DNA from: Ailanthus altissimus
Lineage: Eukaryota > Streptophyta > Magnoliopsida > Sapindales > Simaroubaceae
Assembly (NCBI GenBank): GCA_946807835.1
Contig: OX327696.1
Coordinates: 9,870,501-9,934,500, forward strand
DNA: 64,000 nucleotides
Direction: 5' to 3'
Below are positions 1 through 11,960 of this stretch, piece by piece. Numbering within the stretch: position 1 is the stretch's first letter; each line of letters opens with the position of its first letter. Position numbers and translations under genes: made by a program. The notes below the pieces were generated by a model. It made no database searches. It was not told where the DNA came from and was given only the letters and a program-made list of their open reading frames with translations.

Positions 1-3000
1 CTGCGGAGTATGCACAGAAGCGTTTACATGCTAATGTTATTTCAGCTGGCTTACCACGTGAGTTGGTGTGTTTTGCTTTGGTTTTAATCGGTTTCCAATA
101 TTTGCACTTGATTTATTGGAGTCTCTGTTTCATTATTAACTTGGTTTTATGTTGTGACATTGTCTTTTTGTAATGTTCCAGTTGGATGTGAAAGCCGCCA
201 AAAAGGCCATACTTGATGGTACATATCCAACTTTCTCATTTCTTGTTGCTTGTGTTTCTTAATTATTTCCTTTCATTTTTTTATTTTATTTATTTTATTT
301 ATTTTTATAATATAGGTTTTCGGAAAACTGACGAATCACTTCTTCAAGAAAGTGCTTCAGGTAAATGCCACAACTTAATCTCCAACTCATTGAGGCTCCA
401 TATGAATTTGTAGTGTTGAAGTCAGAACCGCTGTGAAATAGAAGCTCAAACTGACAAATAAAGTAGATAAATGTTTGATACGAGTAACTTTTGAAGTAAA
501 TAGACTTAATCTTGAATACCTTCAAATAAATCTTTTTATGGGTAGTGGAGTATAAGTATCTTAACTTTAAAAGCAAAACAAGTTTTATCAAACACAACCA
601 AACGGAGCCTAAGTTGATGTTTTCATCTTTTCAAGCAATATCATCCTTTTTGTGTTAATATAGAAGGGAGCTCAGGATCCTGATAGCATTAAGTTGTAAA
701 TACAAATGCATTACTATATGAAACTGGAGTAACTCAAATTTTGGATCAGAGATTAGAACAATGACTCAATTGGGTGCTTTTAATGTATGAAATAGAATTA
801 ACTTCCAGGTTGCACTGATGTGTCAACTCTAAAAGTTATTGATGATGGAAAGAGCTATGAACGAGAATATTTGGTTTAAAAATATTTAATAGAAACATTC
901 ACTCTGTAAAGCTCTCAGTAGCTAAACTAATTGACATCAGATTTCTGGAACTTTTATCCCCTTCTTTTAAGTTAATTATTTAGATTTTGTAACATAAATT
1001 ACATTAACTTCCTTTAGGCTTCTAGATAAATAATGACGTTGCAAGGTTTTCTAAAATTTTCTTCCTATATATTCTCAATTATAGATGCTAGATAACTATG
1101 ATTCACTTTTATTTGTTGGTTTAACACAATTAATAGGAGGATGGCAGGATGGTGCTACAGCTGTATGTATCTGGGTGCTTGGACGAACTGTAAGTTTGCA
1201 TCTAGGATTTATATTTTCTTAAATAAATAATTCAAATATCTAAATTAGAAGATTCGGTTGAAGGTGGAAACCAATTTGTTCTTTCTGAAAAGTAAATGCC
1301 TGTGATTTCACTAAATTCTACTGGTTTCTAGGTCTTTGTTGCTAACATTGGGGATGCAAAAGCAGTGGTTGCACGGTCATCTGTTGCTGATGGATCCCAA
1401 AATCATCCGAATGGATCAAGCTCATTGAAGGCCATTGTGGTGACAAGGGATCACAAAGCCCTCTATCCACAGGAACGGGCTCGTATTCAGAAGGTAAAGA
1501 TTTTATATATGCAAAATACACTTAAAACCTATTGTCTGATGTTCTGAATTGGAGAGAGCTCTGCCCGTGCATTAAATTTAATCCATATTATGTTAAGAAT
1601 TGAATCCTTATGATCTATTAATTATTATTTTGATAATATTTTCAGTCTGGTGGTACTGTCAGTTCAAATGGACGATTACAGGGACGCCTTGAAGTTTCTA
1701 GGGCCTTTGGAGATCGCCAGTTCAAAAAGGTTTTCAGTCCTTATCTTTAGCTCAAATGACCATGGCTTATCTTTTAAGGGCAGATTAACCATTTTTATTC
1801 TATTGTATCTGCACTACATATAAGTTAACTCATTATGTATGATATTTTGGTTCTGAAAGTAATATGTGAATTGCAGTTTGGTGTTGTTGCAACCCCAGAC
1901 ATACATTCCTTTCAGCTTACAGAAAGAGAGCACTTCATAATTCTTGGCTGTGATGGTCTATGGGGGGTATGTCTTCCTTCAATAATTTGATATCTCCATA
2001 AATGTAATAGAAAGTCCTCTTTTTGTTTTTCATTTTGGCTTCTACTTTGAGTTCTGCTGTTCCTTTGAAAAGATTTTCGAGATTTTTCACAGGTGTTTGG
2101 ACCAAGTGATGCTGTTGAATTTGTTCAAAAATTATTGAAGGTAAGAGCAAACTTTTCTTTCATTTGTCAGAGTGAAAATGGCATGTTCACTTTTTCTGGA
2201 ACTTATAATAGTTTGCTAGGATATGGGTTGGCATCCACATGAATTTTTTCTGGTTGCTCTTAGTGTTTGTTCCAAATTGAGGGATTATTGATATTTCTGT
2301 TGTCAAATATTTGCCTTCAGTATGCTTGATGGTGAATTACCATCATTCATAATTTCTCTTTCGTATAATGTGGTTAGATTTCCATCATATTTTTGGGAAC
2401 CTCCTGGCTGATAGATGGTCAAGGTTTTGCCCCTTATTACTAAGTTGCTGCTATAGGACTTAGGCTTACCTTCACATTATTTGTGTTTTATTATCCATGA
2501 TGAAGAGAATCCATCTGTGTAGTTCAAAGTAACTCTTTCTCAAAGAGAAAATATTTCTGAAATAACCATGGATGAAAATAAGCTGTCATTTATCGTATAT
2601 GTGGAGGGATTTAGAGGCAAATCTTTTAAGTTGGTGCTAATCTGGAAACTTGTTTCCAATGGAGAATGAATTGAGCTATCAGATGCGGATTTTCTCAGAT
2701 TTGGGGGTAACTTAATTCTGCACATTATTTCAACTGTACTTTGCAGATTGGGAAACAAGTGAGCTGCACTAATTCAACCTTGTCATCTCATTGATTAAAT
2801 ATGAAAACAATTTTTGTTTATGTTTAAGATTTAGAATGCCATAGTTAACCCACTGTCACACAATGGAAATTCTAGCACTGCCAAGTACTTCCATGTAGAT
2901 GTCATCTTTCTTCTATCACACTCAAACTCTAACAGCTTGAGTAACCAGTGAACCCCCAAGTTCTTATTAGATTCTTTCAAAGCACCTCTATGTCACCAAT

Positions 3001-3727
3001 CCTCTGCCAGTCCTCACTTCCACTATTACCACACCAGCAATCTCAGTAGACCTTCTACTCAGAACCACAAACAAATGAGTGTTCATTACTCTTGCCATAC
3101 TAGTTTCTGTGAATCACAATCAGAGTGAATGAGAATTATTTCATGGCTACCTGACCAAATTTTTTTATTTGTTGAGTAGTGCTATTGAGGTTAGTAGTTT
3201 ATTATTTGGGGGCCTCAATGAGAGATTTAACTTCGTCGAGGACCTTGTCATGTTTTCACAATTATAGGCCTTTATCTCCAAGAAGAAGAGCTAGGGCGAG
3301 CATAGCTGTTGTCAAATTGTCTTACTGACAACAGAAGCTGGCCTAATTTGTCAGTAGAATGCAGTTAATAGTAATGATGGTGAGGGAAATAAGGCTGCCA
3401 AACTGCACTGTTGGACGGCCCTTTTTTTAACTTTATGTTTCAATGTAGCACAAGTTCTCCCTTTAACAATTTCATGGACAGCTGACATGTTACTTAACCT
3501 TTAAATTGGGTGGACTATAATCCATCTCTGCATTATGTTATTGCTCTTGTAATACACATGCAATTATGTTGCTGCTGTTCAATGATTTAATTGAAGAGGC
3601 TCAAAAATGTTTGCAGGAGGGTTTATCTGTTGCAGCTGTGAGTCGCCATCTTGTAAGGGAAGCAGTTCTTGAGCGACGCTGCAAAGATAACTGCACTGCA
3701 ATCGTCATTGTTTTCAGGCACAAGTGA
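1..3727 (+). CDS. Protein phosphatase 2C (PP2C family), 5'-truncated by window edge
   Basis: A metal-dependent Ser/Thr phosphatase. Exons by conserved reading and GT-AG sites: 1-65, 182-218, 316-360, 1137-1189, 1332-1493, 1646-1729, 1877-1966, 2093-2140 and 3617-3727, with the TGA at 3725-3727. They join in one frame of about 229 residues. Visible PP2C motifs are GGWQDGATA, FVANIGDAKAVVARS, TRDHKALYP, LQGRLEVSRAFGD, IILGCDGLWGVF and the C-terminal RCKDNCTAIVIVF. The aspartates of GCDG and KDN are the usual metal ligands. From memory the closest Arabidopsis relative is the PP2C at At1g18030, about 350 residues, so roughly the first 120 residues lie left of the window. The last intron (2141-3616) is much longer than most of the others. 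The family and exon joins are secure; substrate and localisation cannot be told. Confidence 0.93.
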
Positions 3728-6700
3728 ACATGACAGCAGGTTTGGGAAGGAATTTCTTGCTGGTGGTCAAGAATTCCAGAGGGTAATTTGTTGTTTGTTT
3801 GTACAATTTCCCCGAACATGAGTCTTGTTTTGTTTTCTATTATCAAATATTTAGGTGAATTATGTGGTCTCATCCTATGTTGGCTGTGTTAGGTTTAGAA
3901 TATTTGACATGCAAGATTTGCTTCTTTTGTTTCCATTTTCTATTTAGTTTACAGTTGCTGGTTGTCTAATAATTGCTGCATGTTCAAACAATTAGTAGTT
4001 GGAACTGGCATGACAGGGATGGGTATTTTGTGCAAATTTTGTGATGAAACAAATGGTTATTAAGAAATGCAGTTGTCTGATAATGTGGTGACCATTATAA
4101 TTGTAACTTATCTTACACATACTAAGCTTTTTATCCTCATATTACGGCATATGATGTGTTATGCTAATGACTTGGGAAAGAAAAACCCCATTTCTCATTT
4201 GTGAGAGTTATGATGCATTTCCAAGAAAATATCTCACAATTCTGGAGAACTCAAAATTACTATCTTTTCTGTTATCAGGCCTTGCTTTTGAGGGGTTATT
4301 ATATATCCGGGATATTTTAAAGGGAGAAAAGTTCATTTGAACTCTAAAGTTTCACAAAATGGGAAGACAAAATTTTATTAACATGGATAAAATATACTCC
4401 TTTAATGTTTATACGATCTATTTCTCAATTAAATCACTACTTAACTCGTCCTTTTTCTTTTAAAGTTTTGGGTAGGAATGAAAAATTTTACTTATAAAGT
4501 AGCCGTAGGCGCATTGTATTTTGGTGACCGCTCCATTTGCTTGCACTTTAAGAGCAACACATGATACAATTTTATTAATTAATTAATTTATTTATTTATA
4601 TAATAAAAAAATAAAGCATGTTAGGCTGTAGTACATTTTATTAAAAATTTATAAATTAAATTAATTAAAAAAATTAAAAGTAGGGAAGGATATGGCTATA
4701 GTGACAGTCTGATCCATTGAAGACTGTTAAATTTGGAGTTTGTTCAAATCCACGAGCCGCCATTTGATGATAGTTGTCACTCTTCTGTCTTCACTTATCT
4801 CTCCTTTAATGTTTTGTTGTCAAAAATAATTTCAGTATTTTGCTGATTGTGAAATTTGGAGTGTAATGACGCCTCTACTGAGTTTGGTCTCGCACACCAA
4901 CAGTTGACTAGTGCCCGTGGTCAATTGTTTTTGTTTCTGGTTTCGATTTTATTCAATTTATTTTTTACTTTTAAATGAAAATTAAAACATTAGCCTGTTG
5001 AAATGTGACATGTACCAAGTCATATCCAATAACTTTTTTATACCTTTTCTGCAGTTAAATAAATAGAATTTGTTAGCAAATCAGGGTCTTTATTTTTTTA
5101 TACCATTAAGGTGTGTAGTCTTTTTTCGAAACCTTAAAGGTCTAACCATTCTTTCCCAATTTAAAATTACAATCTTTTCTTTGTCGAAATATTATACACT
5201 TTTTTTTTAAATATAAAGTTACTAATTATCCTCTGTAATCTTTTAGAACTACAACTCTATGTAGTTTTGAAAACAAACAAAAAAAAAAATTGATGGTCTA
5301 AAGGTTTTTTGAAGATTGTCATGATTCTAAAAAATAAAGAAAAGTGATAATTTTAGACCAAAATGAAAGGTTTTGAAAATTTTAAACAATAAGAACAAAA
5401 TCGCTTCAGGCATTTTAACAAAATAGGTCATTTTTAAATTTATATTAGCATTGCATTAAAAATAATAAGAGCAAAAAGCTTGACGTTAATAAAAAAATAT
5501 TTTTGTCAGCTTTTCAGGAGATTTTACAATGTCAAATTGGAGATTTCTACAATAAATCATGTTCAAACCATTTAAGCATGCACAATATAAACAATTCAAA
5601 GTAGTTAACTGGTTTGGTCAAAGCGATATGACAGCTTAATCATCAAGCCGATTTTTCAACTAGTTTAAGTTAATAGTTAACTTGCTCAAAGTACTTTGAA
5701 GGTTTAACAAGACAATAAACCAGTTTGGATGTGAAAACTCTATAATAGCTATAGACGATTAGTTTTTCGTTCCTTCATAAATACAACCTTCGTATTGTTT
5801 GTAAAGAATAGAGATTGTTGTTTGTAAACGTCATATAACCTTCATAAATACTTATCATTGTATTAAAATTATTGTATCAACTCTTTGATAGAGCTTTTGT
5901 TATTTTTATTGAGTCATTGTGAGGGTTTAAATTGATATTTAGTAAACTAATTGATTGAAAGAATTTAATTAATACTTAAGAAGTTAGTTAAAAGATTTTG
6001 GGAGATAAACCGTGTTAGTAAATCTTTAAGCACGATTTATTTAGAGATTTGAATGTAAATTAAATTAAGAGTCGAATTATATAAACATCATGTGTTAATT
6101 TTATCTCTCCGTACACTCTTTAATTTGTATATTTTTATACTTTTTTGTGGTTAATTATTCTTATTTATTGGGATATATTGTATTTGACCATAATTTAAGT
6201 TGTAGATTAATAGATAGCATAAAAGTCCAATTTACTCCCTTTTAGAGTGTCATTCTAAATCTTTTGTAGCTGTTCACCTTCTTATTAAAAGGTTTTTGAT
6301 ATTTAAATTACATCATATTTTCCAAAAACCTCACATCGGGAGTTTTTGAAACCATAAGAGAGAGTGTGGTATTTTTAGAATTTTATAGAGGGTAATTGAC
6401 AATTCCTATTTTTGAGAGGGAGAGAGATGTATATATGAATACTACTACATTTCCATTTTACATTTCAACTTCTTTCCATTTTATGTTACGTGCAATGCAC
6501 TAATTAGATAATGAAAATTTGTTTTGGTTGTTTTAGAAATTATAAAAATTCATCATCCAATTGATATATGTCAATATTATTTGAGATGTGAATAAGTTAA
6601 GATATGAATTAAAAAATGAAGCATTATTTTATTTTTTTATTTTTGTTAAAGTGTTGATATTATATCGAAGGACTACTAATATTACAATTAAAAAATTATT

Positions 6701-7930
6701 AGGACAAGATATTTTTCCACACTGACCTAACCCGAACACAACTCCTATAACGAAAAGAAGAAAGAGATTCTTTAGAAAAGAAAAAATTTATTCACTGTCT
6801 TAGCATCTACTAAAACTCAAACTTCTAACCTTATGATTGAAGATGTACACATTTGATCACTCGACTAAACCATTATGTGCATAATTATTTTCATTTTTTG
6901 TCTATACATATTGAGTCTTTATTTTTTTTTCGTTTTTCAATTTGCATGCGACAGCATCAGCATGGCTTCAATTTGAACATATATTGTTGTTTCTATTGAC
7001 CATATGAAGATTGTAAGAGCTTTTGTATTAGTTTAAGTGTGTAAGCCATCCAAATCCTATACGATTAAGGTTTGCTTTCAATATGGATGGCATGTGCTTG
7101 TCAAGTAATGGCACAAACTGTTAAATATAAATATATATGAGACAACATTAGTTTTCTTTAGGGTCTGCAAAAGAGAAATGTAGAAATCAGTAAAAGTAAA
7201 AAGTTGTGCCCATGTGTGTCTGCGCATTGGTAGAGCTCTGGGCATAAGTCTCCACTAATGACACGATGAAAGCATCTTGAATATAGGGCATGGTATCTTT
7301 ATACTTTCAAGTTCATTAAACTATAACTATTTCGTATCTGCAGATTTACGTCTCTGAGTCTTTTTGTCTCCACATCTATTCTCTTGTGATGGTGAGTCAA
7401 TTGAGAAGTAGATTGAGACAGTAATATTCTTTTCCCATAATGACTTTGTTGTCTACGTATCTATAGTTTATCTTAATAATATGCCTTAATGTACGTCGAT
7501 CCTTTTCATTTGATTGTTATTTTAAATTATATATTTATATGCATTGTGTCATTTAGATGTAGATTTAAAATAGTTATTTTAAATTATATATTTATATCCT
7601 AAAGATCACTTGTTGTCTAACCCAATTGGATCCAAGTTTTGTCATCCCTAGCATGTATGGTATATGCAAAGTTGCTTTTATTTCAAATCAATAGTATATG
7701 GCCCTTTGTACTTTTTTTGTATAAATTAGTCGTATGTTTTGTACCATATACAAATTGGTGGATATCTTACAACAATTATTGCCCTTCTTGCTCATGAATA
7801 CACCATCTGAGCATTCCTCGAAGGAATCATTTTTAGAGATTACTTATGATCAAAGTATAAACCTTAAGGGTTTTGAGACATAGAATTTCTCTAAGGTTTT
7901 GTAGTGCTCGTTTAATGAGTTCTCTCTAGT
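3728..7930. other. Long AT-rich intergenic stretch, no gene seen
   Basis: Downstream of the PP2C gene. The first few hundred bases should hold its 3' UTR. Beyond that I see only AT-rich sequence with A and T runs and frequent stops in all frames. No conserved protein fragment was recognised. It may contain decayed transposon sequence that can no longer be read. Confidence 0.6.
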
Positions 7931-8134
7931 CATTTGTTATGGCCTGGTCAATGTTTAACTCTTTGATTTTTTTAAAAAAAAATTTGTTATATTTTTTAAC
8001 CGTGATACTTATTGATTCATCATTCAGGTTTTCTATCATTTATTATAACTTGGTCAATGTCTAGCACTCTAGCTTATAAAATGACAAATTTGTTGCATTT
8101 TCTAATTATGATACTTGTTGATTCATCATTTAGG
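7931..8134. repeat. Imperfect tandem duplication, period about 104 bp
   Basis: Two adjacent diverged copies share the blocks TGGTCAATGT, AATTTGTT and TTGATTCATCATT(C/T)AGGTT in the same order. The region lies just beyond the gypsy fossil at 8400-9640 and may belong to it, but no protein match was recognised here. Confidence 0.55.
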
Positions 8135-8399
8135 TTCATCTTAGCCCTGAGAATGGCTAATGCATCTGTTTGCTTGTTCCTTGTTCATGTGGTTCACCAT
8201 GGTTTCTTTAAACATGGCTACTAATTGTTGGACCACGGTTCTGAATGGCATAAAAGCTAGTTCCCAAATAGTGAACTCGCTTTTGATCTTTTAGATCACT
8301 AGGTTAGAGTCTCCAATCAATTTGATCCTTCTCTTTATCTATGGCACATGCTTGTTCAAGTAGAGCCCTTAGTATCTCTTTTGACAAAGGCTTTTATTA

Positions 8400-9640
8400 G
8401 TTTGTAGAAAATATTACAATCATGTCGATTATGGCTTAACCCTTAATTGCACTTGAAACCAAGTAAGTGATATTGAAATCTATAAGGATAAAAAATCGTT
8501 GTGCTAGCTTAATAGGCAATACCAATCTTAGTAACAAGTATAAAATAGGGTCAATTTTTCTTATAAGATGGAGAAGATGCATCAAGAAATAGTCTTAGCT
8601 ATTGTGAAGTGTATACTAGAGACAAATGTACTTAAGCCTAAAATATCTAGTTTTGCCCTAAATAGTTGTTGGCTAATATAATAGATGCGATGCTCTTGTT
8701 TCTTATTGTATTCTTAAGCTAATAAGGCATTTATAACCATAACCTTTGAAGCGAGTTTGAAGCATAGTGGCCTTCCTTTGCTTTAAGCCTCAATGGTAGA
8801 TAATGCTAAGATTATCTGTTTGACTTAATGAAGGTTACTGCTTGTTCATCTCCCCCCACCCCCATCCACACACACATATACACACTTACAATTGGAATTC
8901 TTTTTTGGAAGGAGAGTAAAGTTGGAGATCAAGGCAGTTAGTTTGAGAATGAATCTTCGAATGTAAGTGAGCTTGCCAATCAAGTTTTTTAAATCATTTT
9001 GAGTTTGTAGAGGTGGCACTAAAACATGCTCTAGATCTTGGTTGGATCGATGTCGATGCCTTTTGGTGGACCAAAAAGCCAATATATTTATTCACAAGAC
9101 CCTAAAATTGCACTACTCAGTTGAAAATTTTGACTGTTAAATTGTTCACATAGTCTTCCGCTTCTAAACCCATCATGTCATACAATACAATAGTCATGGC
9201 TCTTTAATAGATTGTTATTGCTTTTTTAGGCAAACGACATAATAGTGTAGTAGAAGTTCCTTTTGGGAGTTTGAAAGGCAGTTTTCTCAATGTCTCTTAA
9301 AGCCATTTTATCTAGTTATAGCCACTAAAGCCATCTATGAAAGACAATATTCTCTCTTTTAAGGTAGAATTAATGAGTATATCTATATTTGAAAGTGAAA
9401 ACTCATCCTTAAGACAAGTCTTATTGAGGTCCCAATAATAACCATACACATGAATCTGGCCATTCTTCTTTTCAGGCATTATATTGGCCAACTAGGTAAG
9501 GTACTTAATTAGCTTCGTAAATCTGGAATCGATGTGATGTGAGGGCTTGTCTTGCTCTTCAGTGATCGTGTTTCTTATATTTCCATCCTTTTTCTTAGAC
9601 TTTACCATCGGAAGATCATAGCCTAATTTTTAATGGAGTC
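8400..9640 (-). mobile_element. Ty3/gypsy retrotransposon fossil (reverse transcriptase to RNase H)
   Basis: Read on the minus strand from high to low coordinates, decayed gypsy pol follows the family order. First comes KLIKYLT*LANIMPEKKNGQ, then WDLNKTCLKDEFSL, then SFIDGFSGYN (about 9320-9480). Next are EKTAFQTPKG (about 9270) and the catalytic region near 9140, where the expected YVDD reads YVNN. Then comes LIGKLTYIRRFI (about 8960), and an RNase H-side piece, FFILIDFNITYLVSSAIKG (about 8430-8500). Stops and frame changes break it throughout, so it is non-coding now. No LTRs were recognised around it. The family call rests on motif order and spacing; the lineage within gypsy is unknown. 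Confidence 0.85.
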
Positions 9641-11299
9641 GCCAAAATTGTTTGGGGCAAATATAAGAGATTGTTATGTGACAAAGTATCATTTACTGCA
9701 ATGATGGTAAACAGTAAGAATGTAATGGTCTAATCCAGAATGTTGTGGATCTTAATCTTTTTGTCCCTGTAAGTTTGGGAATAAGGCTCATTATGCCTCT
9801 GAAGAGATTTTGAAGTCCAAGAGACTTGGAGTTGTGAATTTATTTTATTGGTATTAAATTATGAGAGGTATGGAAGTCAAGTTTGCATAACAAATAATGA
9901 AAATTTTCATTAATGCATCGTTGAATTGATATAAGAAAGTACTAAAATTCTATCCTATATTCTTTATGTTTTTTGAACAAGAGATAGGAAATAAAAATGC
10001 GATAAAAAAATTAAATTCGGAATTAAATGAAAAACGGTTAATGGAGGGTGATAGGACACTATATGAGGATTGAAGTCTATTTTAGGCATGTATAGCAAGT
10101 TTAGAGTTTTAAGCCATTAGAAGCTCTAGCCTAGAGATTAAAGCAAACCCACCTCTTGAATCTTGTCTTAGAGCTTTTGATATTATTTCTTGAGTGCAAC
10201 GAGTACTTAAATTTGTGAATAGTTGATAGATATGGGTGTAGATTGAAGAAAGCATTAAAGAGAATGAATAAGATTTTTATAGGGTTTGGAGTTTTATAGA
10301 TTCTTTGTTTAGTCCCTTATTCTTTTAAAATATAAATTATTTAATAAGTTTTACTCTAATTAGAAGAGAAAAATAATTTTTCTAAAGAAAATGAATAAAT
10401 ATCAATTTTATTCTAAATAAAACACTATTTTATCAATTACTTATCATATGAAATAAAGAATTTAACCCTTTCTTATTTTAGGAGGACTCTAAAGAGTAAA
10501 AGGTATTTTCTAGGTTTTTATTTTTCTATTAATCTTGATTGTATGGGTTTACTTTTATTTTGAGTTAAATCTCCTCTTAAATGAACTTTAACTTGAAGAT
10601 CTACATTTTTTTTTCTTTCTATTTTTTCTTTTTAAAAGAAATGTAGCAATAAAAGTGTATTGTTGATAAAAATAAATAAATAAATAAAAAGAAAGAAAAT
10701 GATACGAGGAGATAATTTTTTTATAGCAATGTATCACAGAAAATAACCAGTGGAGATTTATAAGAGGAAAAAAAAAGGCCTCATAAAAAACGATATTATT
10801 TTCATTCCTAAAATATGAGTTGCGACTTTAACTAGAATGCATCACATTCCTTGCAAGAAAATCATTATTATCTTCTCCTTTTTCTCTTGTGCTAAAACCA
10901 AGTCAAAATTTTATTTTCTTAACCTTTGACGTGGGCAAGATTTGATATTAAAATCTTATTATACATAATACAAAATATGAGATTTTTTATCAACAAAAAG
11001 TTTGTATAAAAATATTTCTACTTAACTCTAAAAATATAACCGTTAAAAGTATTTAGTACACTTATTTATTTTTACTTCCTAGTTAATGCTTTACAATATC
11101 TTTATATTAAATAGGCCATAAATTAATTAATACAAAAAATACCGATTCTATTAATAAATTTTATGCTAAATTTTAAGATATATTCTTTTGTTATTTTTTA
11201 TTTAATTAACCAACAATTACTAATTTATATTTAATGTTATATATTACAACATTTATTATTTATGAATACATATATATGAGAATGGACTATAATCCTCTC
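9641..11299. other. AT-rich intergenic stretch, no gene seen
   Basis: This lies on the upstream (gag) side of the minus-strand gypsy fossil and could be its decayed gag or leader, but no gag or zinc-knuckle motif is readable. A short run of AAAT-type repeats occurs near 10670-10700. Confidence 0.5.
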
Positions 11300-11442
11300 T
11301 TAAGTTAAACTTTCACCTAAGCAAACATAAGTTTGTGTTTATTTTTATTAATCACCAATCACATGCTTGTGTTTATTACTAATCACGTATTTGTGTTTAC
11401 TACTAATCACATACTTGTGTTTGCTTAGGTAAATTTAATTTA
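11300..11442. repeat. Foldback (inverted repeat) with short internal tandem repeats, MITE-like
   Basis: The left arm at 11300-11332 and the right arm at 11413-11442 are near-complementary. The inner 18 bases, ACCTAAGCAAACATAAGT, match the reverse complement of the right arm with one mismatch. The centre holds about three copies of a short unit containing TTGTGTTTA and ACTAATCAC. No clear target duplication was identified. A miniature inverted-repeat element is the simplest reading. Confidence 0.6.
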
Positions 11443-11450
11443 GTGTCATA

Positions 11451-11960
11451 GGTTAGGCATTTATTATTGACCCAAAAGATTAGTCTATTACGTAATACTA
11501 CCTACTTGTTCATATATATTTAAAATCCACTCAATTTTTATTTGATGTAAGATGTGATATTCTTTCCTACTCAATCATGCGATGCTCTCAACACGATCTG
11601 ATCTAAACTTGTCAATTTGGTCCGTATTGCCCCATCCCCTAAGAGCTAGAGATTCACTACCTACGTGACAATTTTTATTAGAGTTTAAGATACATAATTT
11701 TTAAGGTCTACTTGACCCGTAATGCCCATTTTTTAAGAGTTGTAAAGAACTCACATTTACGTAGCAATTTTCATTAGGGCAATTTTAATGATTTACATAT
11801 AAATGAGAATTCGAGTCTATTTTAATATCATTTATCACCGACCAAGTGCTTGCTATTAATTTAAAAGATTAATCTATTAAATAATACAACTTACATATTC
11901 ATATATATTTAAGATATACTCAATTTCTATTTAACGTAGAACGTGTAACATTAAGAAAGA
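11451..11960. repeat. Diverged duplicated AT-rich segment, about 370 bp apart
   Basis: A block around 11470-11590 recurs, diverged, at about 11840-11950. Both contain AAAAGATTA-T-TATTA, then TTCATATATATTTAA, then ACTCAATTT-TATTT in order. Between them a second pair (about 11620-11690 and 11710-11780) shares a GTA-TGCCC, AAGAG and ACGT pattern. This looks like a composite dispersed repeat. Confidence 0.5.

Noticed and set aside
4690..4770. tRNA-like stretch with a B-box-like GTTTGTTCAAATCCACG and a 6-bp stem
   Set aside because: No acceptor stem closes around it, the loop is 12 bases and there is no credible anticodon arm or A box. A SINE is possible but not supported.
6326..6345. CTCACATCGGGAG, resembling the plant snRNA upstream element (TCCCACATCG)
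   Set aside because: It lacks the exact consensus, and there is no TATA box at the expected distance and no snRNA sequence downstream.
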